NCBI GenBank assembly: GCA_050011535.1
Contig: JBEKIX010000018.1
Span: 1-62,415 of the forward strand
From: JAFNAG01 sp050011535
GTDB lineage: Bacteria; Acidobacteriota; UBA6911
Direction: 5' to 3'
Length of the DNA: 62,415 bases
Shown here: positions 52,318-60,462 of the stretch, one piece after another
Numbering within the stretch: the first letter of the stretch is position 1
Layout: each line of letters opens with the position of its first letter
Position numbers and translations under genes: made by a program
Notes under the pieces: generated by a model
What the model was told of the DNA's origin: nothing
Seen by the model: only the letters and a program-made list of their open reading frames with translations
Database searches by the model: none

Positions 52318-52325
52318 TTCCATCT

Positions 52326-53474
52326 ATGATTGAGCCAAATGACTTGGTTGCTTTTTTCGACGATCATCTCGAAGAGGCACTCTCCCTGCTGCGGCAATTG
52401 GTCGAGATGGAGTCGTATTCATCGGATAAATCGGGGATTGACAGGCTGGCGGAATCCCTTGCTCAGGAGTTCGAGGCTCGGGGTGCTCCTGCAAGTATCA
52501 TTCCCATGAACGGATGTGGAAATGCGCTCAAAGCGGTGTGGCGCGGAACCGGCTCGGGCAGTCCGATCCTCCTGTTAGGCCATTTGGACACTGTGTGGCC
52601 GCCGGGCACTGCCGCCGAACGTCCTTTCATGATCCGGGAAGGTAATGCCTTCGGACCCGGTGTGTTCGATATGAAAATCGGCATCGTGCTTTGCCTGTTG
52701 CTGTGCGCTGCATTCAGGAAAGGGCTCTTCAAGGCAGGCTCGGATGTGATGTTCTTGTTCACTTCCGATGAGGAGATCGGATCTGCCGGTGGACTGCCGG
52801 TGCTCGAACCCATCGCCAGGCTTTGCCGGGCGGTTTTGTGTCTGGAGCCGCCGCTTCCCGGTGGCATGGTCAAGACCTTTCGCAAGGGCGTCGGGCATTT
52901 TCATCTCCGCGTAAGAGGTATCTCCGCGCACGCGGGTGTCGATCATGCCAAGGGCGCCAACGCCATCCTTGAACTGAGCCGCCTGGTAATCAGGCTGCAG
53001 CGAATGACCGATTACGACCGGGGAATCACGGTGAGCGTCGGAAAGACAGCAGGCGGATCCGCAGCGAACGTAGTGCCGGACAGCGCCCGCGCGGAGATAG
53101 ATTTCAGGTTTTCAAAGCTCATGGATGGCCACCGTCTGGAAAGACGCATCCGCAGGCTGCGCCCGGTGGACGCGCGGTGCGGCATCGAATTGGAAGGGGG
53201 CATCAATCGACCTCCTCTGGAACGAACTCCGGCAGTGTCCGGGCTTTATCAAAAGGCGAAGTCGCTGGCGACTACTCTTGGCTTCGATCTGGGTGAAGGG
53301 AAAACCGGCGGTGGGAGTGATGGCTCGTTCACCGCGGCACTCGGCATTCCTACTCTCGATGGGCTGGGAGTTGATGGCGATGGTGCTCACGCCTTGAATG
53401 AGCACATTCGGATCGCCGATATCCCGCGGCGCGCTGCCCTGCTGGGCCTGCTGGCACAGGAGCTATCCACATGA
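52326..53474 (+). CDS. M20-family metallopeptidase (carboxypeptidase G2-like)
   Basis: A 382-residue di-zinc peptidase. The first metal site is in LLLGHLDTVWPPGT (His with Asp), the bridging Asp in GPGVFDMKIGIVL, the catalytic Glu-Glu in LFTSDEEIGSAGG, a further ligand in LCLEPPLPGG, and the last in the C-terminal HALNEHI. The lid (dimerisation) domain lies at about residues 185-300, including GISAHAGVDHAKGANAILEL. CPG2-like enzymes release C-terminal glutamate or cleave related amide bonds; the cargo here is unknown. Its end overlaps the next gene by 4 bases. Confidence 0.9.
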   Translation: MIEPNDLVAFFDDHLEEALSLLRQLVEMESYSSDKSGIDRLAESLAQEFEARGAPASIIPMNGCGNALKAVWRGTGSGSPILLLGHLDTVWPPGTAAERPFMIREGNAFGPGVFDMKIGIVLCLLLCAAFRKGLFKAGSDVMFLFTSDEEIGSAGGLPVLEPIARLCRAVLCLEPPLPGGMVKTFRKGVGHFHLRVRGISAHAGVDHAKGANAILELSRLVIRLQRMTDYDRGITVSVGKTAGGSAANVVPDSARAEIDFRFSKLMDGHRLERRIRRLRPVDARCGIELEGGINRPPLERTPAVSGLYQKAKSLATTLGFDLGEGKTGGGSDGSFTAALGIPTLDGLGVDGDGAHALNEHIRIADIPRRAALLGLLAQELST

Positions 53475-54433
53475 GCGCAAGAACGCAGTGCCAGGGGCAG
53501 GTGCCCGGGCTTCCATCCAGGCGGGAATCTCGTGGACCAGGAAAGCGCATGTGGATAGGAGATCCTATCCTGCATCTCGTGGCTTCGGCAATCGCCGTGT
53601 TCGTGGTCACGGTGCTTCCTGCAGCCCGGGCTGCGGAGCCTCCCAAAGCGTTCGCTTTCGTAGGGGCGCCGTACATCATCACCGCAGAAGTTGCCGGCCC
53701 GCATACTTTCGTGCTCAACTTCTTCAATTTATCCGAATATGTGATTGTGGTGCAGCCGAACGAGTTTATCTATAAGGGTTCCTCCGGGCAGTTTTACATA
53801 GGGCAGGTCTTTGACCTGCCGACCAAGACTACACGGGGAACCAGCTACCGTTACAGCGCATCGTTCCTGCTGAATGGTAACTCCTTCAAGGGGCTCAATA
53901 TTCTAGGCGCATTCCACGAGCAGGACCGCATCGAAGAGATCAGCGTGCGCATAGGCGCGAAGCGCTTCTATATGACGCCCATCGACCGGTCCCAGTACGA
54001 CCAGCTCGGCACGGAGGTGGGTGATCTGGACATGAAAAGCCCTGATCCGCAGACGGCTCTACATAAGGCTGGCATCTCAGACCTTGGCAGAGCCACCAAC
54101 ACCGATGGCACTTCGGAATGGGATCGTGACTGGCAAAACCTGCTTTTATCCGATGGCGTGAACCCACCTCGCATTCTGGAAAGTCCGGAGATCTTGCCTA
54201 CTGATGAGGCGCGCAAAACCAACACATTTGGGAAGGTCAGACTTTCCGCTACCATCACCAGGGACGGCGCGATTCTGAGCGTGTCCATAGTCAAGGGCTT
54301 GGGCCACGGACTGGATGAGCGTGCGATGGAGGCTGTAAAAGCCAGCTGGGTCTTTCTGCCGGCGACAAAAAACGGCGAGGTCGTCGAGACAGAAGTCAAG
54401 TTTGATGTCTCGTTTGAACCGCCCAAGAAGTAG
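53471..54433 (+). CDS. TonB C-terminal-domain protein (energy-transducer-like)
   Basis: A 320-residue protein with one N-terminal membrane helix (HLVASAIAVFVVTVLPAARA, residues about 35-54), so it is anchored or exported. The last 80 residues are a TonB C-terminal domain: GKVRLSATITRDGAILSVSI, then GLDERAMEAVKASWVFLPAT and EVVETEVKFDVSF. The middle (60-220) is a globular region I do not recognise, with no proline-rich stretch as in true TonB. It may be a variant that works with an outer-membrane receptor or a structural protein. It begins in the M20 stop codon (ATGA), so the two are coupled. Confidence 0.82.
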   Translation: MSARTQCQGQVPGLPSRRESRGPGKRMWIGDPILHLVASAIAVFVVTVLPAARAAEPPKAFAFVGAPYIITAEVAGPHTFVLNFFNLSEYVIVVQPNEFIYKGSSGQFYIGQVFDLPTKTTRGTSYRYSASFLLNGNSFKGLNILGAFHEQDRIEEISVRIGAKRFYMTPIDRSQYDQLGTEVGDLDMKSPDPQTALHKAGISDLGRATNTDGTSEWDRDWQNLLLSDGVNPPRILESPEILPTDEARKTNTFGKVRLSATITRDGAILSVSIVKGLGHGLDERAMEAVKASWVFLPATKNGEVVETEVKFDVSFEPPKK

Positions 54434-54615
54434 TCAGGGCTCAGCAAAGAGCGGCGCAAAGGGGAAATGGCTGCCGCTCATCGGCATGTCCGAGCGAGTG
54501 GCCACGGCGACCGGCAATTGTGACGCCTGCGGTAGGCGGGTCATTGAATAGCGAAACCCGACACACGGCAAATGTATCGGGGCCCGATAGGGACCCTGGT
54601 GTCACGAGCCAGCCT

Positions 54616-55128
54616 ATGTATGTGATTCCAAACGAACTTGTTGAAGAAACCTGGCAAGAGGTAGGCTCCAGCTCTGCAGAGCAAGCTCGAGAACTTATAA
54701 ACCGGATAGGCAAATGCCAGAGCAATCTGCTCTCCTTTGTCATCGTGTTCACGGAGGATCTTGGTGTTGATGCACACGAGTTGTCCTTGTATTTGTTTAC
54801 TGTAATCTATCGGGTTTTTGAGAAAGCGGCTTTTGGCCGGATTCGCCAATTGAAGCAACGTGAGATCGAGGCGGCCTACGAGGGAAACGAAAAGTTCTGC
54901 GAGCGTTACCTGGCAGCCCACGAACGCTTTCTTGCGAAAGCCGCGGAGTCAATTGCAATGCCGCAGCCGTTCGTCATGAAATATCTGATCGAAGCTCTTT
55001 TTGAGGCCCCCGAACAGGAAGAGGACCCGGTGGTTTTGTCCGAGGAGGACAGTGGACAGATTTTTCTGGTTCTCAAAACCGCAATTGATCTGCTCGCCGA
55101 CGCAACGTCTCCCGCAGCCAGGAAATAA
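54616..55128 (+). CDS. Hypothetical helical protein (170 aa)
   Basis: A 170-residue cytoplasmic protein. I do not recognise the family. ATG 54616 (MYVIPNELVEETWQEVGSSS) looks better than the earlier 54520, whose extra 32 residues are of poor composition. It is rich in Glu, Leu and Ala and is likely all-helical, with segments such as RIRQLKQREIEAAYEGNEKF and EQEEDPVVLSEEDSGQIFLV. Codon use resembles that of its neighbours, which supports a real gene. It lies between the TonB-C gene and the first toxin-antitoxin module. Confidence 0.65.
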   Translation: MYVIPNELVEETWQEVGSSSAEQARELINRIGKCQSNLLSFVIVFTEDLGVDAHELSLYLFTVIYRVFEKAAFGRIRQLKQREIEAAYEGNEKFCERYLAAHERFLAKAAESIAMPQPFVMKYLIEALFEAPEQEEDPVVLSEEDSGQIFLVLKTAIDLLADATSPAARK

Positions 55129-55232
55129 AGGACGGGGAACCGGTAAAGGGTCCGTGTCGAACCTGAGGAAGTAAGTGACTCTGCAGGAACTGATTTCAAA
55201 ACTTCAGTGAGGGATCCGGCCGTGGACAGTGA

Positions 55233-55250
55233 TATGGCATTTATGCCATA
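55233..55250. promoter_or_regulatory. Palindromic operator of the VapBC module
   Basis: TATGGCAT (55233-55240) and ATGCCATA (55243-55250) form a perfect 8-base inverted repeat with a two-base centre, 10 bases before the antitoxin start codon. CATACT (55247-55252) could be the -10 hexamer, overlapping the right arm. This is the expected place and form of a VapBC autoregulation site. Confidence 0.6.
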
Positions 55251-55260
55251 CTTTGACTGT

Positions 55261-55521
55261 ATGAAAATGACTATGCATATCGACGAGGTTCTTTTGGAGC
55301 GGGTCATGGTGGCAACCGGGGTTACCAGCAAAACGAAGGCGGTCGACCTTGCCTTGCGTGAGATAGACCGTCGCGCTGAACTGGTCCGTCTCGCCAGGGA
55401 AGGGCTCGGACTGACATCGGAGAAACTGAAAGGTGCATTCCATCCCGCCTCGGATCCGGAAACAACTCTTTATTGTTCAGAGGTGCGAAGGACCTATGGC
55501 CGCAAGTCCCGTTCTCGTTGA
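55261..55521 (+). CDS. VapB-type antitoxin (DUF2191-like)
   Basis: An 86-residue protein starting MKMTMHIDEVLLERVMVATG, the ribbon-helix-helix pattern of VapB antitoxins; KTKAVDLALREIDRRAEL is the helix pair. The C-terminal part, which would wrap into the toxin's active site, is less conserved. It overlaps the toxin gene by 26 bases and has a palindromic operator just upstream. The antitoxin should bind DNA as a dimer and repress the operon with the toxin as co-repressor. Confidence 0.85.
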   Translation: MKMTMHIDEVLLERVMVATGVTSKTKAVDLALREIDRRAELVRLAREGLGLTSEKLKGAFHPASDPETTLYCSEVRRTYGRKSRSR

Positions 55522-55891
55522 CAGCAGTTTCTACATCCATCTGCTCCGCCGCGGCCAGGATCCCCTGCGTGCGCTGGCTCTGATCGCTGCGGCGAGGGAT
55601 CTTGCTGTTTGCGGTGTGGTGCGCTGCGAAGTGGGGAGGGGTCTTCGGGAACGCCGGGTCTTGAAACGCTTCCAAGACTTCTGGGATGTCATGATCTGCG
55701 TTCCCACGGACGAATGGATCTGGAAGAGCGTTGAAGAGACTCTGTGGCGACTGGATCGACAGGGTCTGACGCTGCCTTTGCCGGACGTGATCATCGGCTG
55801 CTGTGCCCGACGAATGGGCGCGGTAGTGCTTAGTACCGATGAACATTTCCGCCTTATTCCTGGCGTTGAGGTCATGGCCCACGTCGAGTGA
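55496..55891 (+). CDS. VapC-type PIN-domain toxin RNase
   Basis: A 131-residue PIN-domain protein from ATG 55496. The metal-binding acidic residues are visible in PVLVDSSFYIHLL (first Asp), VRCEVGRGLRE (Glu), LPLPDVIIGCCARRM (Asp) and VLSTDEHFRLIPG (last Asp). VapC toxins are Mg-dependent RNases that cut tRNA or rRNA. It overlaps vapB in a different frame and is followed by about 100 bases and the end of a broken beta-propeller gene on the other strand. Confidence 0.88.
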   Translation: MAASPVLVDSSFYIHLLRRGQDPLRALALIAAARDLAVCGVVRCEVGRGLRERRVLKRFQDFWDVMICVPTDEWIWKSVEETLWRLDRQGLTLPLPDVIIGCCARRMGAVVLSTDEHFRLIPGVEVMAHVE

Positions 55892-55992
55892 CGAACCGTT
55901 GCGCGGCCCGACTCCTTTGCCTTGCCTGCGGGAACTTCAGATAAGTCTCTGAGAAGTGCAAGCGAACTTGGTGAATTCAGGATCCATTCTGA

Positions 55993-56557
55993 TCAGCGCA
56001 AAGAAAGCAGCCAGAGGTCGGCCTCGATGGTGAGGAGGGGAAAATAGATGGTGCGATTATCGGGGGAGATGGCAAGCCCATCTAAGAAGTACCCCTGAGG
56101 GAGGCGGAAGATCTCGCGGCACTTCCGTGAGTGTGTGTCGAGGATATAGAGCTTGTTATCGATTGGTGTCGTAGCCGATGATTCAGCAAAAATGAGTCGC
56201 CGGCCATCGGCCAGCCACGCCGGCGACATTCACGATCCATAAGGGCCCATGTCCGGGCAGTTGGCGGTCGGGATGAAGGATATGCTCCGTGTCGATCACG
56301 ATCTCCTTTCCATCGGGAGACCATGCAAGATTGTATCCGAAGTCGGCAATCCGCTTCACAGACTCGCCGGTGGCTCCCATCACAAAGATCGCGCCGCTGT
56401 TACGCTCCGAGCGAAATGCGATGCTCTCGCCATCCGGGGAGAAGGAAGGATGAGTGTCGTCTGCTGGAGAATCCTTGGTGAGGTTTACCGGGTTGGAGCC
56501 GCCCACGCGCAACAGGTAGATATCGCCTCGTGCCGCATAAACAACCGATTTGACCGA
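55993..56557 (-). pseudogene. PD40/TolB-like beta-propeller remnant with a frameshift
   Basis: Two minus-strand frames together read as WD40-like (PD40) blades: DTHPSFSPDGESIAFRSERN, GAIFVMGATGESVKRIADFG and NLAWSPDGKEIVIDTEHI in one frame, then, in a shifted frame from about 56230, SPAWLADGRRLIFAESS, NKLYILDTHSRKCREIF and GLAISPDNRTIYFPLLT, ending at 55993. The shift lies near the phrase LWIVN. The 5' part (perhaps a protein-kinase domain, as in related genes) is absent: the frame is closed by a stop at 56558-56560. It lies between two toxin-antitoxin modules. A sequencing error could cause the shift but not the missing front. Confidence 0.7.
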
Positions 56558-56597
56558 TCATACGGGTGGTCTCGCGGATTGTGAGGACCGTGGATCT

Positions 56598-56978
56598 TCA
56601 ACGCCACATCGTCTTGGTTCCGTAGAGAGTGAAGACGGGATCTTTGGTGATCAGTGTAAGTTTCTCGATCGAGCTCTGGACTGCCAGCATCCTGTCGAAG
56701 GGATCGCGATGGTGCTGCGGCAGCCCGCGCACTGCGTGGGCGTGCGCTACAGTCACCGGCAATTCCATAAAGCCAATTTCAGCAATGGCACCTGGGAAGT
56801 CTTCTGCAGGGAAGTCAATCTTTCCAATAGCGGCCTTGATGGCGATTTCCCAAACGCTGGCGGCGCTCACGTAAACGACGTTTGAAGGCGCTTCAATCGC
56901 TGCGCGGAGCGCGTCGGGCAACTGCCCCGGGTCAGACAAGGTCCATATCAGGACATGAGTGTCGAGCAACAGCCTCAC
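56598..56978 (-). CDS. VapC-type PIN-domain toxin (second module)
   Basis: A 126-residue PIN protein, distinct from the other VapC. Acidic residues are in MRLLLDTHVLIWTLSD, SAASVWEIAIKAAIGK, HHRDPFDRMLAVQ and TLITKDPVFTLYG, a pattern of the PIN branch paired with Phd/YefM antitoxins. It overlaps the antitoxin gene by 4 bases on the minus strand (56975-56978). It should be a Mg-dependent RNase inhibited by the antitoxin. Confidence 0.9.
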   Translation of the reverse strand: MRLLLDTHVLIWTLSDPGQLPDALRAAIEAPSNVVYVSAASVWEIAIKAAIGKIDFPAEDFPGAIAEIGFMELPVTVAHAHAVRGLPQHHRDPFDRMLAVQSSIEKLTLITKDPVFTLYGTKTMWR

Positions 56979-57211
56979 TGATTTCCCTCGAATCGGGCCA
57001 GGATTTCCTCCGGCAATGGGGCGTCGAAATCCTCAGACACATGAATCCGCCCGGCAAGTATGCCAAGTTTCCGAGGAGCCCGGCTCTGGTCGCAGGGGAT
57101 CAGTCTCGCAACCGGTCGCCCGTTTCGCGCGATGACGATCTCCTCCCCTTCGGCAGCCCGGTCGATCAATTGCGACAGCTTTGTCTTTGCCTGATAAACG
57201 TTGATCACCAT
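56975..57211 (-). CDS. Phd/YefM-type antitoxin (second module)
   Basis: A 78-residue antitoxin with the Phd/YefM signature MVINVYQAKTKLSQLIDRAA, EGEEIVIARNGRPVARLIP, and an acidic C-terminal tail (EDFDAPLPEEILARFEGN) for toxin inhibition. It starts at ATG 57211, and the promoter elements just upstream leave no leader (see the promoter entry). It is coupled with the PIN toxin by a 4-base overlap. Confidence 0.92.
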   Translation of the reverse strand: MVINVYQAKTKLSQLIDRAAEGEEIVIARNGRPVARLIPCDQSRAPRKLGILAGRIHVSEDFDAPLPEEILARFEGNQ

Positions 57212-57217
57212 AAAGCC

Positions 57218-57246
57218 AGACTAGACTAGATCAATTTATTTGTCAA
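57218..57246 (-). promoter_or_regulatory. Promoter of the Phd-PIN toxin-antitoxin module
   Basis: On the minus strand TTGACA (57246-57241), a 17-base spacer and TAGTCT (57223-57218). The -10 ends only 6 bases before ATG 57211, implying a nearly leaderless message. Tandem CTAGTCTAGTC (57229-57219) overlaps the -10 and may be the antitoxin's operator. Confidence 0.6.
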
Positions 57247-57321
57247 TGCAGATGATCGTAAAATCAGTCCTCTGAGCTCGGCCAGGTTCACGAAAGGCCG
57301 AGAACACGTTTGAGGCCTTCT

Positions 57322-58137
57322 TTAATCTCTCTCAGGTTGGCTCTCGTAGTAGCTGCGAATCGCTTCGAGCAGCACGGCGATGGTGCTCTTGCTTGGCCGA
57401 ATCTCGGCTTGCTTCCCAAAAGCTGCCAGGGTGCTCTCCGTGACCGGCCCGAGCGCTGCGACGGTTGCCTGCGCGAGAATTTGTTTTCCCCTCTGGGAAC
57501 CGATCAGAGCGATAAAGTTTTTTACCGTCGATGAACTGGTAAAAACCAGAAGGTCGGGAGTGCAAGCGAATAAAGCCTGCAGCTGCTTGCTGTCGATTTC
57601 CGGCAGGACGTTCTCGTAGCAGGGCGAGACATCGACCCGGACACCTGCGGCCTCGAGAGTGCGCGGAATCAGATCACGAGCCTCCCGGGCTCGAGGAAGC
57701 AGGATGCGCAATCCAGCGAGGGCGTTGAGGGTGCCGTATTTTTCCTTGAAGGAGTTGAGAATTCCCTCCGCCACATATTCCCTGGGAACCAGGGATACGC
57801 AAATTCCCGCAGTCTCAAGGGCGGCGGCAGTCGCCGATCCGACGGCGCAGATCTGCAAATCCCGATCCAAGCGTTTGGGGATGCCCCTCTCCTCCATGCG
57901 GCGGAGGAAGAAACGCACTCCCTGGGTGCTTGTGAATACGATCCATGCGTATTCATGAAGATGATCCAAGGCAGCGTCCAGCGCGCTTTTATCCTGGGTT
58001 TCGCGGATCGAGAGGATGGTGAAAATGCGGACTTCGGCGCCGAGCGCTCCCAAGCCGGAGGCGAGCGCCTCCGATTTTGATTCACTGCACGCGATCACTA
58101 CACTCTTGCCGGCAAGCGGCGTGGAGGCCTTGTGCAT
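57322..58137 (-). CDS. hemD: Uroporphyrinogen-III synthase
   Basis: A 271-residue enzyme that closes hydroxymethylbilane to uroporphyrinogen III. The two-lobed pattern is present: SVVIACSESKSEALASGLGA in lobe 1, then AWIVFTSTQGVRFFLRRMEE, the inter-lobe DRDLQICAVGSATAAALETA, and TPDLLVFTSSSTVKNFIALI with GPVTESTLAAFG in the second half. The sequence is weakly conserved as in all HemD proteins. It starts 3 bases after the hemC stop codon and is the last gene of the ccsA-hemA-hemC-hemD group. Confidence 0.93.
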   Translation of the reverse strand: MHKASTPLAGKSVVIACSESKSEALASGLGALGAEVRIFTILSIRETQDKSALDAALDHLHEYAWIVFTSTQGVRFFLRRMEERGIPKRLDRDLQICAVGSATAAALETAGICVSLVPREYVAEGILNSFKEKYGTLNALAGLRILLPRAREARDLIPRTLEAAGVRVDVSPCYENVLPEIDSKQLQALFACTPDLLVFTSSSTVKNFIALIGSQRGKQILAQATVAALGPVTESTLAAFGKQAEIRPSKSTIAVLLEAIRSYYESQPERD

Positions 58138-58140
58138 GGT

Positions 58141-59055
58141 TTAGCGAAGCGACTGGAGAATCCCCGCTCCTCCCATGGACAGGAGTTTATCGGCCAGGTC
58201 TTCGGCCGATTCGCCGGCAGCCGCAAGCGCACACCGGCAATCATCCCGGAGCATGGTGCGCCCGTCCGGAGTAGCCACCAGACCCTCGATGAAGCATATG
58301 CCATGTACGAGACGCGCGTGCACAGCGATCGGGCTGTTGCATCCTCCTCCCATGCGCCGAAGGAAGGCGCGTTCGGCAAGCACGCACGCGGCTGTCGATG
58401 GCTCGTGGAGACCTGCGATCATGGTGGCGACGCGCCGGTCGTCTTTGCGCATCTCCAGTGCCAGGGCGCCTTGGCCCGGAGCCGGCAACATTTCGCTCCA
58501 GTCCAGAATGCATCCGATGCGTCCATGCATATCCAACCGATTCAGGCCGGCGCACGCCAGAATAATCGCGTCATAGCTGCGAGCCGCCAGTTTCTGCAGC
58601 CTTGTTTCCACATTTCCGCGAATATCCTTGGCGGCCAGATCCGGCCTGCGCGCCAGGATCTGCGCCTGTCGCCGGACGCTTCCCGTGCCGATTACTGCCC
58701 CCCGCGGCAGATCATCGAGCTTGTGAATCTGCTCACTGGCAATCAAGGCATCGCGGGCATCCTCGCGTGCTGGAATCGCGCCAATATCGAGGGCATCGGG
58801 AATTTTGGTGGGCAAGTCCTTCATGCTGTGCACAGCCAGATCAATCTCAGATTTGAGCAAGGCCTCTTCGATTTCACGCACAAACACGCCTGTGGCCGAA
58901 CCGGAGCGAATCGATGTCCTGGTGTCTTTGTCCGCGGACGTGCTGATGATTTTTATTTCAATGCTCGCATCAAGCACGCGCTCCAGGATCCTCTGTCGCA
59001 CCCATTCGGTTTGCCTCTGGGCCAGGGTGCTGCCCCGGGTGCCGATCTTCAACAT
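58141..59055 (-). CDS. hemC: Hydroxymethylbilane synthase (porphobilinogen deaminase)
   Basis: A 304-residue cytoplasmic enzyme that condenses four porphobilinogens. The catalytic Asp is Asp 80 in AVHSMKDLPT. Phosphate/Arg contacts lie in IGTGSVRRQAQIL, and the dipyrromethane cofactor is attached at Cys 239 in MGGGCNSPIAVHA. The order and length are standard. It lies 16 bases after hemA and 3 bases before hemD, in the usual order hemA-hemC-hemD. Confidence 0.96.
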   Translation of the reverse strand: MLKIGTRGSTLAQRQTEWVRQRILERVLDASIEIKIISTSADKDTRTSIRSGSATGVFVREIEEALLKSEIDLAVHSMKDLPTKIPDALDIGAIPAREDARDALIASEQIHKLDDLPRGAVIGTGSVRRQAQILARRPDLAAKDIRGNVETRLQKLAARSYDAIILACAGLNRLDMHGRIGCILDWSEMLPAPGQGALALEMRKDDRRVATMIAGLHEPSTAACVLAERAFLRRMGGGCNSPIAVHARLVHGICFIEGLVATPDGRTMLRDDCRCALAAAGESAEDLADKLLSMGGAGILQSLR

Positions 59056-59071
59056 AGGTCCCCATTTCTTC

Positions 59072-60337
59072 CTAGATTTTGAAGATGCGTTTGATCGTTT
59101 CCACGTAGGCCTCGCGATGGACAGGGTTGTGGTCAGCGCCGCGCAGCTGCATGACCAGCGGATGCGCGATCTTTCCAGCGATACGCGACACCATCCATTC
59201 GAGCTCCTGAATATCGCGCTCGTCGCGTGGGCCCGCGCGTCTCATAAAACGATTGAGCTCGGCCTGGCAGATCTCCTCGATCTTGTCCTGAAGCCGCGCA
59301 ACCATCGGCCCCACATCACGAGATTTCAGGCGAGCGCAGAAGGCTTCCACTTCTTCCTCGACGATCTTTTCGGCAAGAGCCGCTGCCTTGCGCCGTTCGC
59401 TGACGCTCGCCTCCACGACCGCTCCAAGATCGTCGATGTCATAACAGAAGGCGTTGTCGATCGTACCCACGGCCGGATCCACGTTTCGGGGAACCGAAAT
59501 GTCGATGAAAACGATCGGTTCGTTTCTTCTTTGCCAAACCGCTGCCTGAGCCATGGCACGGTCGATGATGATGTCCGGGCTTCCGGTGGAAGTGATGACA
59601 ATGTCAGACTTCGAAATCCAGCTCCCCAGTTTCCCGAAAGGAACTGCCTCGCCATGGAGTTGGGACGCAAGGATCTCCGCCTTCTCGGGGCTGCGATTGG
59701 CGACGCGGATCAGGCTCGCGCCGCTGGAAACCAGATGCCGCGCTGCGAGTTCGCCCATTTCGCCGGATCCGACGATCAGAATGCTCTTGTCGCTGATATC
59801 GCCGAAGATCTTTCGCGCCAGTTCCACTGCTGCCGAGCTGACGGAGACCGAAAACTCTCCGATGCTGGTTTCGGCGCGCACTCGTTTGGCCGTGTGAAAG
59901 GCCGCCTGCATCAGGCTGTTTATATGGTACCCGACCGTCGATGCTCCCACGGCGATGCCGTAAAAGGACTTCACCTGTCCAAGGACTTGCGCCTCACCCA
60001 GCACCATGGAATCGAGCGAGCAGGCGACCCGGAAGATGTGACGCACGGCCTGATTCCCTACGTGGCGGTAGAGATGATCTCGAAGCCTTTCCTCGGGAAT
60101 CCGGCAGGCTTCGGAAAGAAAGGATTCGAGCGCGTCCACACCTTTTTCGGGCGCACTGACTCGCGACAGCAGCTCCACCCTATTGCAGGTGGAAATGATC
60201 ATGCCCTCCTCGATGCCGGGCCGCTGCGTCATGCGTTTCAACACCTCCGGCAACTCCGATTCGGGGATGCTGGCGCGCTGACGGACATCCAATTCCGCCG
60301 TGCGATGGTTCAGCCCGACAATCACCAGATTCAACAT
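59072..60337 (-). CDS. hemA: Glutamyl-tRNA reductase
   Basis: A 421-residue NADPH enzyme that reduces glutamyl-tRNA-Glu to glutamate-1-semialdehyde, the first step of the C5 haem pathway. ATG 60337 begins MLNLVIVGLNHRTAELDVRQ; the frame to 61258 is antisense shadow. The catalytic Cys 51 is in IISTCNRVELL; the NADPH motif is ILIVGSGEMGELAARHL; the last third is the dimerisation helix with DIQELEWMVSRIAGKIAHPL. It follows ccsA by 125 bases and precedes hemC by 16. Regulation by haem, as in enterics, cannot be judged. Confidence 0.96.
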   Translation of the reverse strand: MLNLVIVGLNHRTAELDVRQRASIPESELPEVLKRMTQRPGIEEGMIISTCNRVELLSRVSAPEKGVDALESFLSEACRIPEERLRDHLYRHVGNQAVRHIFRVACSLDSMVLGEAQVLGQVKSFYGIAVGASTVGYHINSLMQAAFHTAKRVRAETSIGEFSVSVSSAAVELARKIFGDISDKSILIVGSGEMGELAARHLVSSGASLIRVANRSPEKAEILASQLHGEAVPFGKLGSWISKSDIVITSTGSPDIIIDRAMAQAAVWQRRNEPIVFIDISVPRNVDPAVGTIDNAFCYDIDDLGAVVEASVSERRKAAALAEKIVEEEVEAFCARLKSRDVGPMVARLQDKIEEICQAELNRFMRRAGPRDERDIQELEWMVSRIAGKIAHPLVMQLRGADHNPVHREAYVETIKRIFKI

Positions 60338-60462
60338 TTCGTCACCGCACGCGCTGCGTCCAATCTTTGCTGCGGCCTTCAGGATGATAGGGAACAAATG
60401 CGGAGGTCGCAAATCCGAGGCAGGCCGCGTAGGCCATACTGCCGACCGATTCGAGAGAGTAT

